A stretch of DNA of 64,000 nucleotides from a virus, in IMG/VR virus record IMGVR_UViG_3300034101_003783, positions 1 through 64,000 of that record; one strand, written 5' to 3'. Shown piece after piece: positions 8,050 through 18,000 of the stretch. A model generated the notes under the pieces. It was not told where the DNA came from. It saw only the letters and a program-made list of their open reading frames with translations, and did no database searches. The position numbers and the translations under genes are program-made. The stretch's first letter is position 1; every line of letters begins with the position of its first letter.

Positions 8050-8274
8050 TTATCCGTTTAATAAAGTTTTTATTCCAGATTTTGTTTCAACCTGAATTTT
8101 TTTAAATTGTTTCATTGTGTTATCAACTCTTTCAATTAGTCCATCTTTTATTCTAACTGTATAACAGTCGCCAGTATCTAAATCACATACTTCTTTAAAT
8201 CCATTACCAGTATCTTTTTCTGATATTCTTGTATTTTTACCTAAGTAATTATCCAATATTAATTTTGTATTCAT
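8050..8274 (-). CDS. Small hypothetical protein (74 aa)
   Basis: Not recognised. It starts MNTKLILDNYLGKNTRISEK and has a central beta-type segment with two cysteines (EVCDLDTGDCYTVRI). It has no signal peptide or membrane segment. A TATTTATA box lies 17 nt before the ATG and the 237-aa gene starts 1 nt after its stop. It is a late-type gene at the end of the tail operon. Confidence 0.65.
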   Translation of the reverse strand: MNTKLILDNYLGKNTRISEKDTGNGFKEVCDLDTGDCYTVRIKDGLIERVDNTMKQFKKIQVETKSGIKTLLNG

Positions 8275-8291
8275 AGTTATATTATTTTATT

Positions 8292-8299
8292 TATAAATA
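8292..8299 (-). promoter_or_regulatory. TATTTATA box, 17 nt before the 74-aa gene
   Basis: TATTTATA on the minus strand, followed by an A-rich leader. The site is nearly palindromic (ATTTATAAAT), so its direction rests on the neighbouring gene. Confidence 0.5.
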
Positions 8300-8322
8300 T
8301 ATCAATTGGTGTAAATGTTTTT

Positions 8323-11300
8323 TTAACTTCCTAAGTTTAATTGATTTGCAAAATTTATTGCTTCTGTAATTTCTTTAGATAATAAATCTTTGTCGGTTTT
8401 TTGTAATAAATTATATACATCGTCTTTTACTTCATTTGGCCAATATTTAATATAAAGTTTAGCAAAACCTTCTATAACGGATTGTGGTGGAGTTGACGAA
8501 GTTAGTATTGCTTGTGTTAAATTACTTAAGAAAGGGTCTCCTCCATTTGCAAAAGTATAAAATCTATTACTTAAAACTTGTATTGAATCTTTGATTGAAT
8601 TAAATGCTGCAATAGGTTTTGGGCTTCCATTTCCACTGGTTTGACAAAAATAATTTTTAGTAACTTTATTAATATAATCACTATTTGTTATATCATATTT
8701 TTGATCTAAAGGTATGTTACCAAAATTATATGAATTAATTAAAAATTTATTATTTGCTTTGTCACCATTAGAAATGTAACCTATAATAAATGTAAAATAC
8801 CTTAGTGCAATGTTATTGTTACTAACATTATTGTTAAATAAAACATCAACAACACTTTTAATTGTTGTTGCAATACCTGAAGGACTAACCGATGTTGCGG
8901 TAGATGCAGTATATGTAAATACATCAAATGGTGATTTTAATAATTGACCACAATTACTTTGTGTGTTTACTGTATTTTGTGGTCCGCCTATAGTTTCAAC
9001 TTTACTTGTTTGTTGTGCTATTATATTTGTTGATATGTTGGCTGATACTTCAGTCTTAACTTTTGTTAAAAGGGGTGTTACAAAATTTTTATATATTGTT
9101 TGTAAATATGAATCTTGAGTTGATATTTCATAAACAGGTTGTCTTGTTCCTGAAAATGTTGTGGAAAATATTCCTGGAGATATTGTATGAGATACATTTT
9201 GTATTTGATATGGTCCAGAAAACATAGGTACATTTCTTAAATTAAAATACATTTTAGGTTGTATTAAAGCATTTCCCATCATAGACACGTCACAAGTATA
9301 AACTCTATATTTATATAAATTATACATAGACTGACTTTGTGGTGTAACATTTATACCTCCAGCCTGATTAGCGGTATATTCTAACATTTTTATTTCTTCT
9401 GCGGTTTTTTGTCCTGAATTCATATTAACATCAAAACTATTAAAAATACCTTGGTTTTGTCTACCAATATCCATATTAAATGCAACTAACTTATTAGATT
9501 GACCCCAATCTTGTTTTTTACTTTGATTTTCTATCAAAGGATTTTCAGATTGTCTATTTAATTGGAATACGTCGTTTCTAAAATCACTATTTGGTATATC
9601 TAAATTTTTACTTGCCTCATTTGCAAATGTACATACCATTTTAGTTTTAGAATTTCTGTAATCAACATTTAAAAATGTACCAAAAATATCATTAGCAATA
9701 GAAGTAGATCCTTGATTTGATGGGTTTGGTCTAACGGTAACATCATTAACATCATAATAGTTCACATAACCAGCGTAATCCTGTACATTAAAACCTGATG
9801 CCACTATTAAGTCTTTAAGCATCATTAAAAGTTGCATATCAGGATTTTTTAAAATTAATCCTTCAAGTTTATCTTTCCATAAGACAACATCACAATATAC
9901 TTCACCTCCTATGTTTCTTGATGCTCTATCTAAAAATAAAAAATCTTCAAATAAAGAATTTTCTTTGTAGTCGTTTCCAGCAATCCACTTATCATTAACA
10001 CTTTTTATTTTTTCCCAAGTCTCTATTCTTCCTATATTTCCTGTATAGTTTGCCTTATTGGGTACTGGAGTTATAGTTTGTGTTGGTAAGTTTTTAAGTA
10101 CTTCAGGCATTAATGTGTTAATAATATTATTTTTAAATAAATTACAACTTTCAAAATAATTCTTTAGAGATTCTCTTAATTTAAATTCATTAAATGTATT
10201 ATCGTTTAATTTTTGTGTTGCGTAAATTTTAATTATAGGCGCAAAATCTTTTATATTTTCAACAGAAAAAGAAATATCTAAATCAATAAAAAAATCGGTA
10301 ATAAAAGAACCCGTATTACTATATATAAGTTGAGGTATTGTTGAGAATCCTACATATGTTTCTAACGCTCTCCATTCGTCCGGGTAAGCATTTTGAGATT
10401 GAGCTAATGTTGTTGTGCCGTTTATTGATGGTAAAGCATAAGGTGTGTCTAAATTATATGATTTTGGTCTAATTTTATCCACTAAAGGTAAGTCCGTAAA
10501 ACTATAAAAAACTCTTTTATTATAACATGATGGATTACCATTATTAAATAACATGTCATAGTTTATAAATTTATTAACTATATCGTAAATAGAAACAATC
10601 TGTTGTCCTCTAATTTTACTTATAACAATATCACTGTTTGTTTCTCCAATAAATATTGATTCAGGTATTTTAAACATTTCCGTTGCAAGTAATTGGAAAT
10701 TTCTATATTTTATCAATATTGAGTCTTCGGCAGATGGACTTCCTTGTGGTGTTTTAATTATGTTAATATAATCATATTTAGATTTAGAAAAATTTAAAAA
10801 ATGTTCTTCAAACAAATCTAATATACCTCTTTCAAAAACAGAAAAAATCTCATCTATTTTACTATATTTTGTGGTATCTCCATTAATTGAAAAATTCTGT
10901 TGTTTTTCTTTATCTAATAATATTGTTTTTAAATACTCGTCGGGTGAATTTATAGCCAATCTATTATTATCAAAATAACCATAATTAGGTAAAGCCCAAA
11001 ACATTCTTACTGATCCATTAAATACCGCCGGATTATTTTTTACTTCTGTTTTTAATTTTTGTTGACCATCAGGCCCTGTAAAACACTCATATTTAGTTTG
11101 ATTAAAACTTGACCCAAATGAAGGTGTTATAAAATAATTAGATCCATTGTCATCTTTAAGTAAAGTAAAAAATGTAGAAATTTTAAGTGCCCTATTTGGG
11201 TCTGAGTTATCAAAACCAAAGTCATAGTTTAATAAAGAATTATTAGAAAAGTTTAAATATAAATTTTTATTATCTATATTTTCTTGTATTTCTAAATCCG

Positions 11301-14300
11301 TATAATTATCAAACATATTTAATCCATTATAAAAGACATTCATGTCATTTATTAATTTTGGGTAAAACCCTAAATTCATTTGAGTGGCACTTAAAAATCC
11401 TGAAACAACGTCTCTTTGTAATGATATTTCAGTTGGTGCATTTGTTAGGGTTGAGTATCCTGAAATATTATATATTTTAGATATGTTCTGTGTTATTGGG
11501 TCATAATTATTGGTATAATCAAAGTTATCCCAAGGAACGGTCATAAAATCAAATCCAGTTTCTATCCAATTTTTATATCTGTGCCATATTGATCCATATT
11601 TTAAAACCCAAGCATATGGAAGTCTGTGTACTGAACCAAATTTTTTAAATGTTGCAAACATATAATCTAAATCACTAACATTACCTGTAATAAGTGATTT
11701 ATATTTTTCCTTTAATGTTGTTAAAGGTAATGAATTTAAAAAAAGATAAGCGGCTTCTTTATAAGGATATTGATTGTTATTTCTAAAATTATCAACCCCT
11801 TTTGATATTGCATTAACAAAATAAGGTGTATTTAATATTGAAGTTGTTTGGGTATCTATCAATTCATTCTCATATTCCACATAATTTATAGTTCCTTCGG
11901 TTATAAACTGTTTATCATAATTTTCACTTCTTTCTTTATAAAAGTCAAATAGATTTTGTTTTGATAATATGTTTACAGTAGGATCCGGTATTGCACTTGT
12001 ATAAAAATATGTAAAGGGTCTAACAAAATTTTGATTACTACCATCTAAAAAGTTAGCGGTTTGGACTATTGTAGTATTATAAAAAATTGTTTTGTTTGTG
12101 TTAAACGCTTTTTTTATGTCTCCGCTCACTGTTAATGAATTGGCCAAATTATTATTAACCCAATTAACATTAACATACGGATAAGTATCTGTCACATCAA
12201 ATTCATTGTTTTTTGTAGATAAAAGAAAATTACTAACATTAGTTGATCCTCCAACTAAAGGTTGTGTTGGTGGTTCATATGTTGATAAATAAAAGGGATT
12301 TTCAGTAATACTTTTAAGGTATCCAGTATTATAAATTCCTCTTCTAAAATTTTGCCAACTTTCTCCATTACCTTCGTTTGATATGTGTTTTAATATTAAC
12401 TCAAAATTAAGAGCATTAAAGTTATAATTTTTTAATAGTTGTATTAAAAATGGGTTATCTGTTCCTAAACCATTCTTAATGTTTTGTACTTCCATTTCCA
12501 TAATAGAACTAAAAACACTATTATCATTACTTCCTTGCCTATTTAACTTAGAATAAAACGCATATGTTAGTATTCTTTCATAAATTTCATATATAAATTT
12601 AACGTCTTCTGTACTTGAAAATAATTCATATGTTAGTGGGTATTCAATTGTATTTAAAGAAGTATATGGTAAATTTAATTGTTGATTTTGAGTTACAATA
12701 AAATTTGCATTTACGTTTCTTTGTGTAAACCCATACAAATATTCTTCTATAAATTCAACTTCAGGCCAAATATTATAATCATTTGATCCTGTTTCAGACG
12801 GATAATCTCCAGGGTATTTAATCTGATATGTTGTTTTATTAGGGTTTGAATTATCTTCAACAATAAATTGAGGCCAAGGAAAAACAGGGGAATTGGCTCT
12901 TGATATTTTTGGTCTATCTACAGAAGCACTATTTGATATAGAATCTAATATGGCTTTTCTTCTTGTTGGGTCGTCTCTTTTGTTCCACGCATTTTTATGA
13001 ACCTCATCTAATATTCTTAAAAATGCCTCAGCGTTTGCCATAATAACACCAACCATATTTTTTATTGTTGGTTTAAAACCTAAATTTAACTCTAACGTAT
13101 CTTTTAATGCATTAGTTAATTCATTTTCAATTTCAGTTTTTTTAGTTTTTAATTCTTTTTCTAAATCATTTATTTTTTCTATAAACTTTTTACTTCCTTG
13201 ATAAAAACCATCAAAAACAAAATAATCAGGTTTAGTATTTGTTAATTCATTATTAATATCGGTTTTATATTTAACAAAATTAGGGTCTGTATCTCCTGTT
13301 GGTGATGAGTTATAAACAAACTGATATGATTGTTTATAGTCTATAGGGTCTGTAGGTATAATCTGACTATCATTTCTATCAAAATAAAAATCATTTAAAG
13401 ATATATCTACGGGTATTTCTGAATTTGTTTCTTTTCCGGCAATAATATACTTTCCACCATTACCAAAGGTTGCGTTTAATTCTAAATCTTTTAAATTACT
13501 ATTTATTAAATTTTCTAATTCAGTTATTGCGTTAGCCCTTTTTCCGACATCTTTTTGTATTTCTTCTTTAAGTCTAAAATTACTTATAAAACTCACAGAA
13601 TTGGTATTATTAACTGAACTAATAATTAACGGTCCCTGTATGTATAGATTCTTGTTGTACCAAGAATCTTTATCATAATAAATTTTATTTTTAAATTCTG
13701 TAAGTTGATTTAAATATAATTCACAATTTGTTAAAGCACTTAAAGATTCTTGATTTTGATAATTATTTAGTATATCAGTTATAAATGTTTTTAATTTTTC
13801 TTTAAATTCATAAACAGTAAATTCAGGTAAATTTTCGTCTATTAATTTTTTTTTCTTATATTCTTTATAAACTTCTCTTATTTTTTGATAACCTCTTGTT
13901 AGTTTTGATGTTGTTGAAACATTGTTTTGTGTTACAACGTTTGGTGTTGATGTAATAGTTGCATTAGCCTGATACATATGTGGTAATGCTAATGTGTCTG
14001 AAAGACTAATATCTTGTAGTATTGTAAATTGGTAAGGTTGGAATTTTAGGTCTATATTAAAACTTCCTGATTCCGCATCAAACCTACTTTTAAAATCTAA
14101 AAGTTGTAATTTATATTGTATTGCCTTACCATACCAACCCTTAATGGTTAAGGTAAATGGTGGATATGGAAATTGAAAAAAAACCGCATATGGTGAGTTA
14201 TCTGCCAATTCAAATAAAGCTCTACCTCTAATGTCAACTAAAGATACGGAAACTTCTGTCTTAAGACTTAACTGTGTGTTAACTCTTATGCTTCTTATTC

Positions 14301-14733
14301 CTAATAATCCAGTATCTGTTGTTTGATTTTTACCTTCACTTAAAAAAGTTTGATTTAAATAAAATTCATTTGAATTTTTTGGGTTATTCACCGCAGTCTG
14401 ACTTGGTTGATTTACCCCTTGTCCTTGTAAAGTTCCTTTACCTGTTATTTGATCGGTATAAGAGTTATCTAAAAATTTTTTATTTCCAGGATTTAAAAAA
14501 TTAATAGTTGCTATTGATAAATTTTGTAAATCAGTATTATTAGGTGTTGCTCCAATAATTAATTTAGTTCTAGGTAAAACCTTACATTCTAAATTAGCAT
14601 ACATTACTAAATTTTCATGTCTTACTGCTCGTTCTTTAACATTACCATCATTGTCTATAATTTTATTTGGATCTATAATTATTATATTTTGGTAATCAAA
14701 ATCTACTAAAATATTTTCATTTTCAATCGCCAT
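8323..14733 (-). CDS. Giant baseplate/hub-like structural protein (2136 aa)
   Basis: Very large Asn/Tyr-rich beta protein, probably part of the baseplate. An N-terminal segment (about 165-255) with RGRALFELADNSPYAVFFQF and FPYPPFTLTIKGWYG looks like a beta-barrel domain. Near residues 1811-1880 the pattern GNALIQPKMYFNLRNVPMFS followed by GPYQIQNVSHTISPG resembles the C-terminal barrel of late-control-D/gp27-type tail hub proteins (G-N-P-x-L-x-P-G... F-x-G-x-Y-x-V-x-x-V-x-H). Its start overlaps the end of the gp53-like gene by 11 nt. Hub function is inferred from this segment and from its position after the tape measure and other baseplate genes. T4 has no baseplate protein of this length. 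Confidence 0.75.
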   Translation of the reverse strand: MAIENENILVDFDYQNIIIIDPNKIIDNDGNVKERAVRHENLVMYANLECKVLPRTKLIIGATPNNTDLQNLSIATINFLNPGNKKFLDNSYTDQITGKGTLQGQGVNQPSQTAVNNPKNSNEFYLNQTFLSEGKNQTTDTGLLGIRSIRVNTQLSLKTEVSVSLVDIRGRALFELADNSPYAVFFQFPYPPFTLTIKGWYGKAIQYKLQLLDFKSRFDAESGSFNIDLKFQPYQFTILQDISLSDTLALPHMYQANATITSTPNVVTQNNVSTTSKLTRGYQKIREVYKEYKKKKLIDENLPEFTVYEFKEKLKTFITDILNNYQNQESLSALTNCELYLNQLTEFKNKIYYDKDSWYNKNLYIQGPLIISSVNNTNSVSFISNFRLKEEIQKDVGKRANAITELENLINSNLKDLELNATFGNGGKYIIAGKETNSEIPVDISLNDFYFDRNDSQIIPTDPIDYKQSYQFVYNSSPTGDTDPNFVKYKTDINNELTNTKPDYFVFDGFYQGSKKFIEKINDLEKELKTKKTEIENELTNALKDTLELNLGFKPTIKNMVGVIMANAEAFLRILDEVHKNAWNKRDDPTRRKAILDSISNSASVDRPKISRANSPVFPWPQFIVEDNSNPNKTTYQIKYPGDYPSETGSNDYNIWPEVEFIEEYLYGFTQRNVNANFIVTQNQQLNLPYTSLNTIEYPLTYELFSSTEDVKFIYEIYERILTYAFYSKLNRQGSNDNSVFSSIMEMEVQNIKNGLGTDNPFLIQLLKNYNFNALNFELILKHISNEGNGESWQNFRRGIYNTGYLKSITENPFYLSTYEPPTQPLVGGSTNVSNFLLSTKNNEFDVTDTYPYVNVNWVNNNLANSLTVSGDIKKAFNTNKTIFYNTTIVQTANFLDGSNQNFVRPFTYFYTSAIPDPTVNILSKQNLFDFYKERSENYDKQFITEGTINYVEYENELIDTQTTSILNTPYFVNAISKGVDNFRNNNQYPYKEAAYLFLNSLPLTTLKEKYKSLITGNVSDLDYMFATFKKFGSVHRLPYAWVLKYGSIWHRYKNWIETGFDFMTVPWDNFDYTNNYDPITQNISKIYNISGYSTLTNAPTEISLQRDVVSGFLSATQMNLGFYPKLINDMNVFYNGLNMFDNYTDLEIQENIDNKNLYLNFSNNSLLNYDFGFDNSDPNRALKISTFFTLLKDDNGSNYFITPSFGSSFNQTKYECFTGPDGQQKLKTEVKNNPAVFNGSVRMFWALPNYGYFDNNRLAINSPDEYLKTILLDKEKQQNFSINGDTTKYSKIDEIFSVFERGILDLFEEHFLNFSKSKYDYINIIKTPQGSPSAEDSILIKYRNFQLLATEMFKIPESIFIGETNSDIVISKIRGQQIVSIYDIVNKFINYDMLFNNGNPSCYNKRVFYSFTDLPLVDKIRPKSYNLDTPYALPSINGTTTLAQSQNAYPDEWRALETYVGFSTIPQLIYSNTGSFITDFFIDLDISFSVENIKDFAPIIKIYATQKLNDNTFNEFKLRESLKNYFESCNLFKNNIINTLMPEVLKNLPTQTITPVPNKANYTGNIGRIETWEKIKSVNDKWIAGNDYKENSLFEDFLFLDRASRNIGGEVYCDVVLWKDKLEGLILKNPDMQLLMMLKDLIVASGFNVQDYAGYVNYYDVNDVTVRPNPSNQGSTSIANDIFGTFLNVDYRNSKTKMVCTFANEASKNLDIPNSDFRNDVFQLNRQSENPLIENQSKKQDWGQSNKLVAFNMDIGRQNQGIFNSFDVNMNSGQKTAEEIKMLEYTANQAGGINVTPQSQSMYNLYKYRVYTCDVSMMGNALIQPKMYFNLRNVPMFSGPYQIQNVSHTISPGIFSTTFSGTRQPVYEISTQDSYLQTIYKNFVTPLLTKVKTEVSANISTNIIAQQTSKVETIGGPQNTVNTQSNCGQLLKSPFDVFTYTASTATSVSPSGIATTIKSVVDVLFNNNVSNNNIALRYFTFIIGYISNGDKANNKFLINSYNFGNIPLDQKYDITNSDYINKVTKNYFCQTSGNGSPKPIAAFNSIKDSIQVLSNRFYTFANGGDPFLSNLTQAILTSSTPPQSVIEGFAKLYIKYWPNEVKDDVYNLLQKTDKDLLSKEITEAINFANQLNLGS

Positions 14734-15046
14734 AATAAAAATAATAATTTTCTATTGCATTTTTATAATCTTGTAGTGATCCAACTAATGGAAATGGAAC
14801 ACGTAAAATTGATCCGTCGGGTATATTCCATTCTTCACCACCAAATTGTGGATTTGCCAACAATATTAACCAACCAAAAAATGGTGTTCCATAATATTGT
14901 TGTGAAATTTTATCAAGTCTGGATTGTCCGACTTTATAAATATAGTTCTTATCTGACGGTTTTGTATCTAATTTTACAAAAGGAACAATATTTTGTTCTC
15001 CATTTATTAAAAATTGATTATATCTATTATAATACTGTAGTCCCAT
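14723..15046 (-). CDS. 53: Baseplate wedge protein, gp53-like with LysM-type fold
   Basis: A 107-aa protein with the pattern typical of gp53/LysM-like baseplate proteins: an N-terminal aromatic strand (MGLQYYNRYNQF), then YKVGQSRLDKISQQYYGTPF, FGWLILLANPQF and a closing IPDGSILRVPFP. In T4, gp53 joins wedges to the central hub. It lies between the two giant baseplate genes, starts 1 nt after the 1615-aa gene and overlaps the 2136-aa gene by 11 nt, so all three are probably translated in a coupled way. Confidence 0.8.
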   Translation of the reverse strand: MGLQYYNRYNQFLINGEQNIVPFVKLDTKPSDKNYIYKVGQSRLDKISQQYYGTPFFGWLILLANPQFGGEEWNIPDGSILRVPFPLVGSLQDYKNAIENYYFYYGD

Positions 15047-15047
15047 T

Positions 15048-18000
15048 TTAATTTAACTTAACTTTACCATTAAAGGTTTTTTTATCGTTATCCCAATTTG
15101 TTTGTCCGTATATCTGAGTTATTTCTTTTTTCTTATCATTAGTTAACCCATCATTACTGTTTAAGGGTTGGGTATTATATAATAGCCTTCTATTAGTACT
15201 ATCTTCTAATTTAAAGGTTTTTAGTTTTAAAAATTCAGTATTATTAGATCCTTCTTTCATTCTTAATTTATCTTTAGAATACGCTTCTTCATATAAAACT
15301 TTTAATGAATCTAATCTAGATGTTAAATCTTCTCTAGCTCCGGGTATTGCCTCTACTTCTGGTGTAGAGACAAACTCAACAAATAATAATTCATATTTAT
15401 CTTTATTTGTAAATGTTTGTGATAGTAAAGTATAAAATCTTTTACCTTCATCTGTAAATATATTAGATAATGAGTATTCTGTAGTTTCAAAACATTTTTC
15501 GTTATCATAAAATTGTGAGGTTGGTGAGGGTACTATTTTAGTTGCGTTTTCTAAGTTGGCATAATCATTTAAAGTTTTTGCGACTGTTAAATATTCTGTG
15601 ATTAATTTATCAAATACCGTAGCGTCTCCTGTTAAATTATAGATTTTAACATTACCATCAGGTAATATTTTACCATCAAGTCCTGTTAATGTTTGTACGT
15701 TACCTAATTTTTTAGTCGTAACTACATTAAGTTTATTAAAAGTTTTTATTAAATTTTGTTCGGTATCCACAATTGTATTTATTGGTTGGGCAATATCTCT
15801 TATTATTTCTTTTTCAACGCTCTCAACATATTTTTTTAATTTTGATTTTGTATCCCTAATTATGTTATCTTTATCCGCTAAAGATGGTATATCTAAAAAT
15901 ATAGTTATTATAGGATTTGTATCATTATTAATGTCTTCTTTTATTTTACTACTTAATTTATTTATTCTTTTTTCAAAATCATTTGGTTTACCATATAATT
16001 TAGTATCAACTAAACTAGCGGTATTTGTTATTGTATTACCTGATTTATAATTTCTTTCATAATTTACTAATTGGAACATGCTATAATTAAACTGATCAAC
16101 TATGGTATTATATTGATTATTGGTTATATTAATAAAGTCTCTTGTTTGATCTGATAATTGAGTATATATTTTTGTATAATCAATATCACCACTCTCAGTT
16201 TCACCACTTTTTATAGTAGTTAAAACAGTTCCTATTGTTTCTCCACCATCATTTGATTGTTCATTATTAACTGTTTGATTAGCAATTGCTTTATCAACTA
16301 ATTCTAAAAGTGCCAAGTTTAACTCAGTTTCCTCAGCCCTTTCATCGTACATTTCTGTATTAGCATAGAAGTTAAATGATAATGCGTTTTGTAAAGTTTC
16401 AACAGGTCTTGCTAATCCGTGTCCTCCAATAAATTTTAAATCTAAACTAACACTTACAATCATGGGTTGAACTCCAATTCCTTCGGGATTTATATCAAAA
16501 AACGGTGCCTCATAAGTTATTGATAGTGCTCCTGGTATTGCTTTAGTATGATAAAAGTCACCCACTCTTATAACCAATACAGGTGGTGCGCCAAATGTTG
16601 TGTTTAACGCATCATCATATTTTGGTCTACCGTCACTACCAATAACAGGTATTGTTTGTCCAGGTCTAACACATTGATTTAAAAATGTTAACCTAGCATT
16701 TAGACCTTCAGGTGTCATTGAGTGAAATGCCGGATTAAAGAATTTTAATTTATCTTTTAATGTTTCAAAAACCATTGGGTCGTTGTCTTTTAATAGTTCA
16801 AAATAATCACATTCGGTTAATAGTCTTCTTATTATTTTTTTACCTATAGCTTGTTTTAATTTATCTTGTATATCTGTATTTGGTTGTGGTTTAACTGCTT
16901 GTGGGTTTTGTTGATCAGGAGAACTTTGGTTTTTATTATTTTCTTCTTCAGGGTCTTTATTTGATAAATCGTCAACTATAGTTATCTTACTTATAATAGC
17001 ACAATTTACCGCCAAATTAGGATAACTATTGTTTTTTTGTTGTTGTGTTAAAGTTGTAACTGATGTTTGTGGTGATACTATAGTTTGATTAGTATTAAAA
17101 GAAGCCCCTGGTTGTGGTTGTGTCGGATTAACATAATTTTTAACCGTATTTTTAGTTAGTGTTCCTCCTATTGTTATTGTTAATTTTTTATTATCTATTT
17201 CTGTTTTTAATTTTTCAGTTAAAAATGTTTTTACTGATTCTGAAAACTGTTGATTTCTTCCTTCAATTTTTAAATCTATTATATTTTTGTTTGATATTAT
17301 GTCTTTTAATCCTCCTATAAACTCATTGTTTATTGCACTATAATTACTTTTTACTATATTATTTATAAAAACAGTTGTATTAGTCTTTTTATAATCTGTT
17401 GCTGATCCCCCTACAACACTACATTCGTCCGGAGAAAGTTGTGTAATTGTGTTAACATCCGATATATATTTATTTATTTGTTGTTCAAAATTTATATTAG
17501 TTGTTGATTCAGGAGAAAAATAAAATCCTATTCCTTCATAATTCAAACTAAAGTTTTTTTCCGCTTCAGGCGTATTACCTATAGTACTAGCATTTTCTGG
17601 TGATGTGTTTTCAGAAGGGATTTCATTTTGTATTTGTTCTAATTCTTCGGGAGTTAACCTTGGGTCATTAAGTAAGTTTTGATACATTTCAAGTTCTCTT
17701 AATGGTAACGTATTAAACTTTGCTGCTAATTCATAAAGGTCATATTTTGTACATCCAGCAATAAATGATTTAACAACCTGATCAAACTTTTCTTTACCTA
17801 ACTTTTCTAATTGTTTGTTCGCTAATAGATTCATTATTGATGGGTGGTCAACAACAATTTTAAAACCTAACTTACCCGATCTACTAGTGTTTTTATATGT
17901 GTATACAGGTTCAGGTCTTCCTAAAAATGATACTTCATCAAAAGAAGCAGAACTACCGTCATTGAATGTGACATCATATGGAGGAAACCACATAATTCTA

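Noticed and set aside
7681-8061. Two plus-strand frames with Pro/Ser/Leu repeats
   Set aside because: They arise because the Gly-Ala-Pro repeat is free of stops on both strands. The minus-strand gene has normal flanks, a coiled coil and a terminator.
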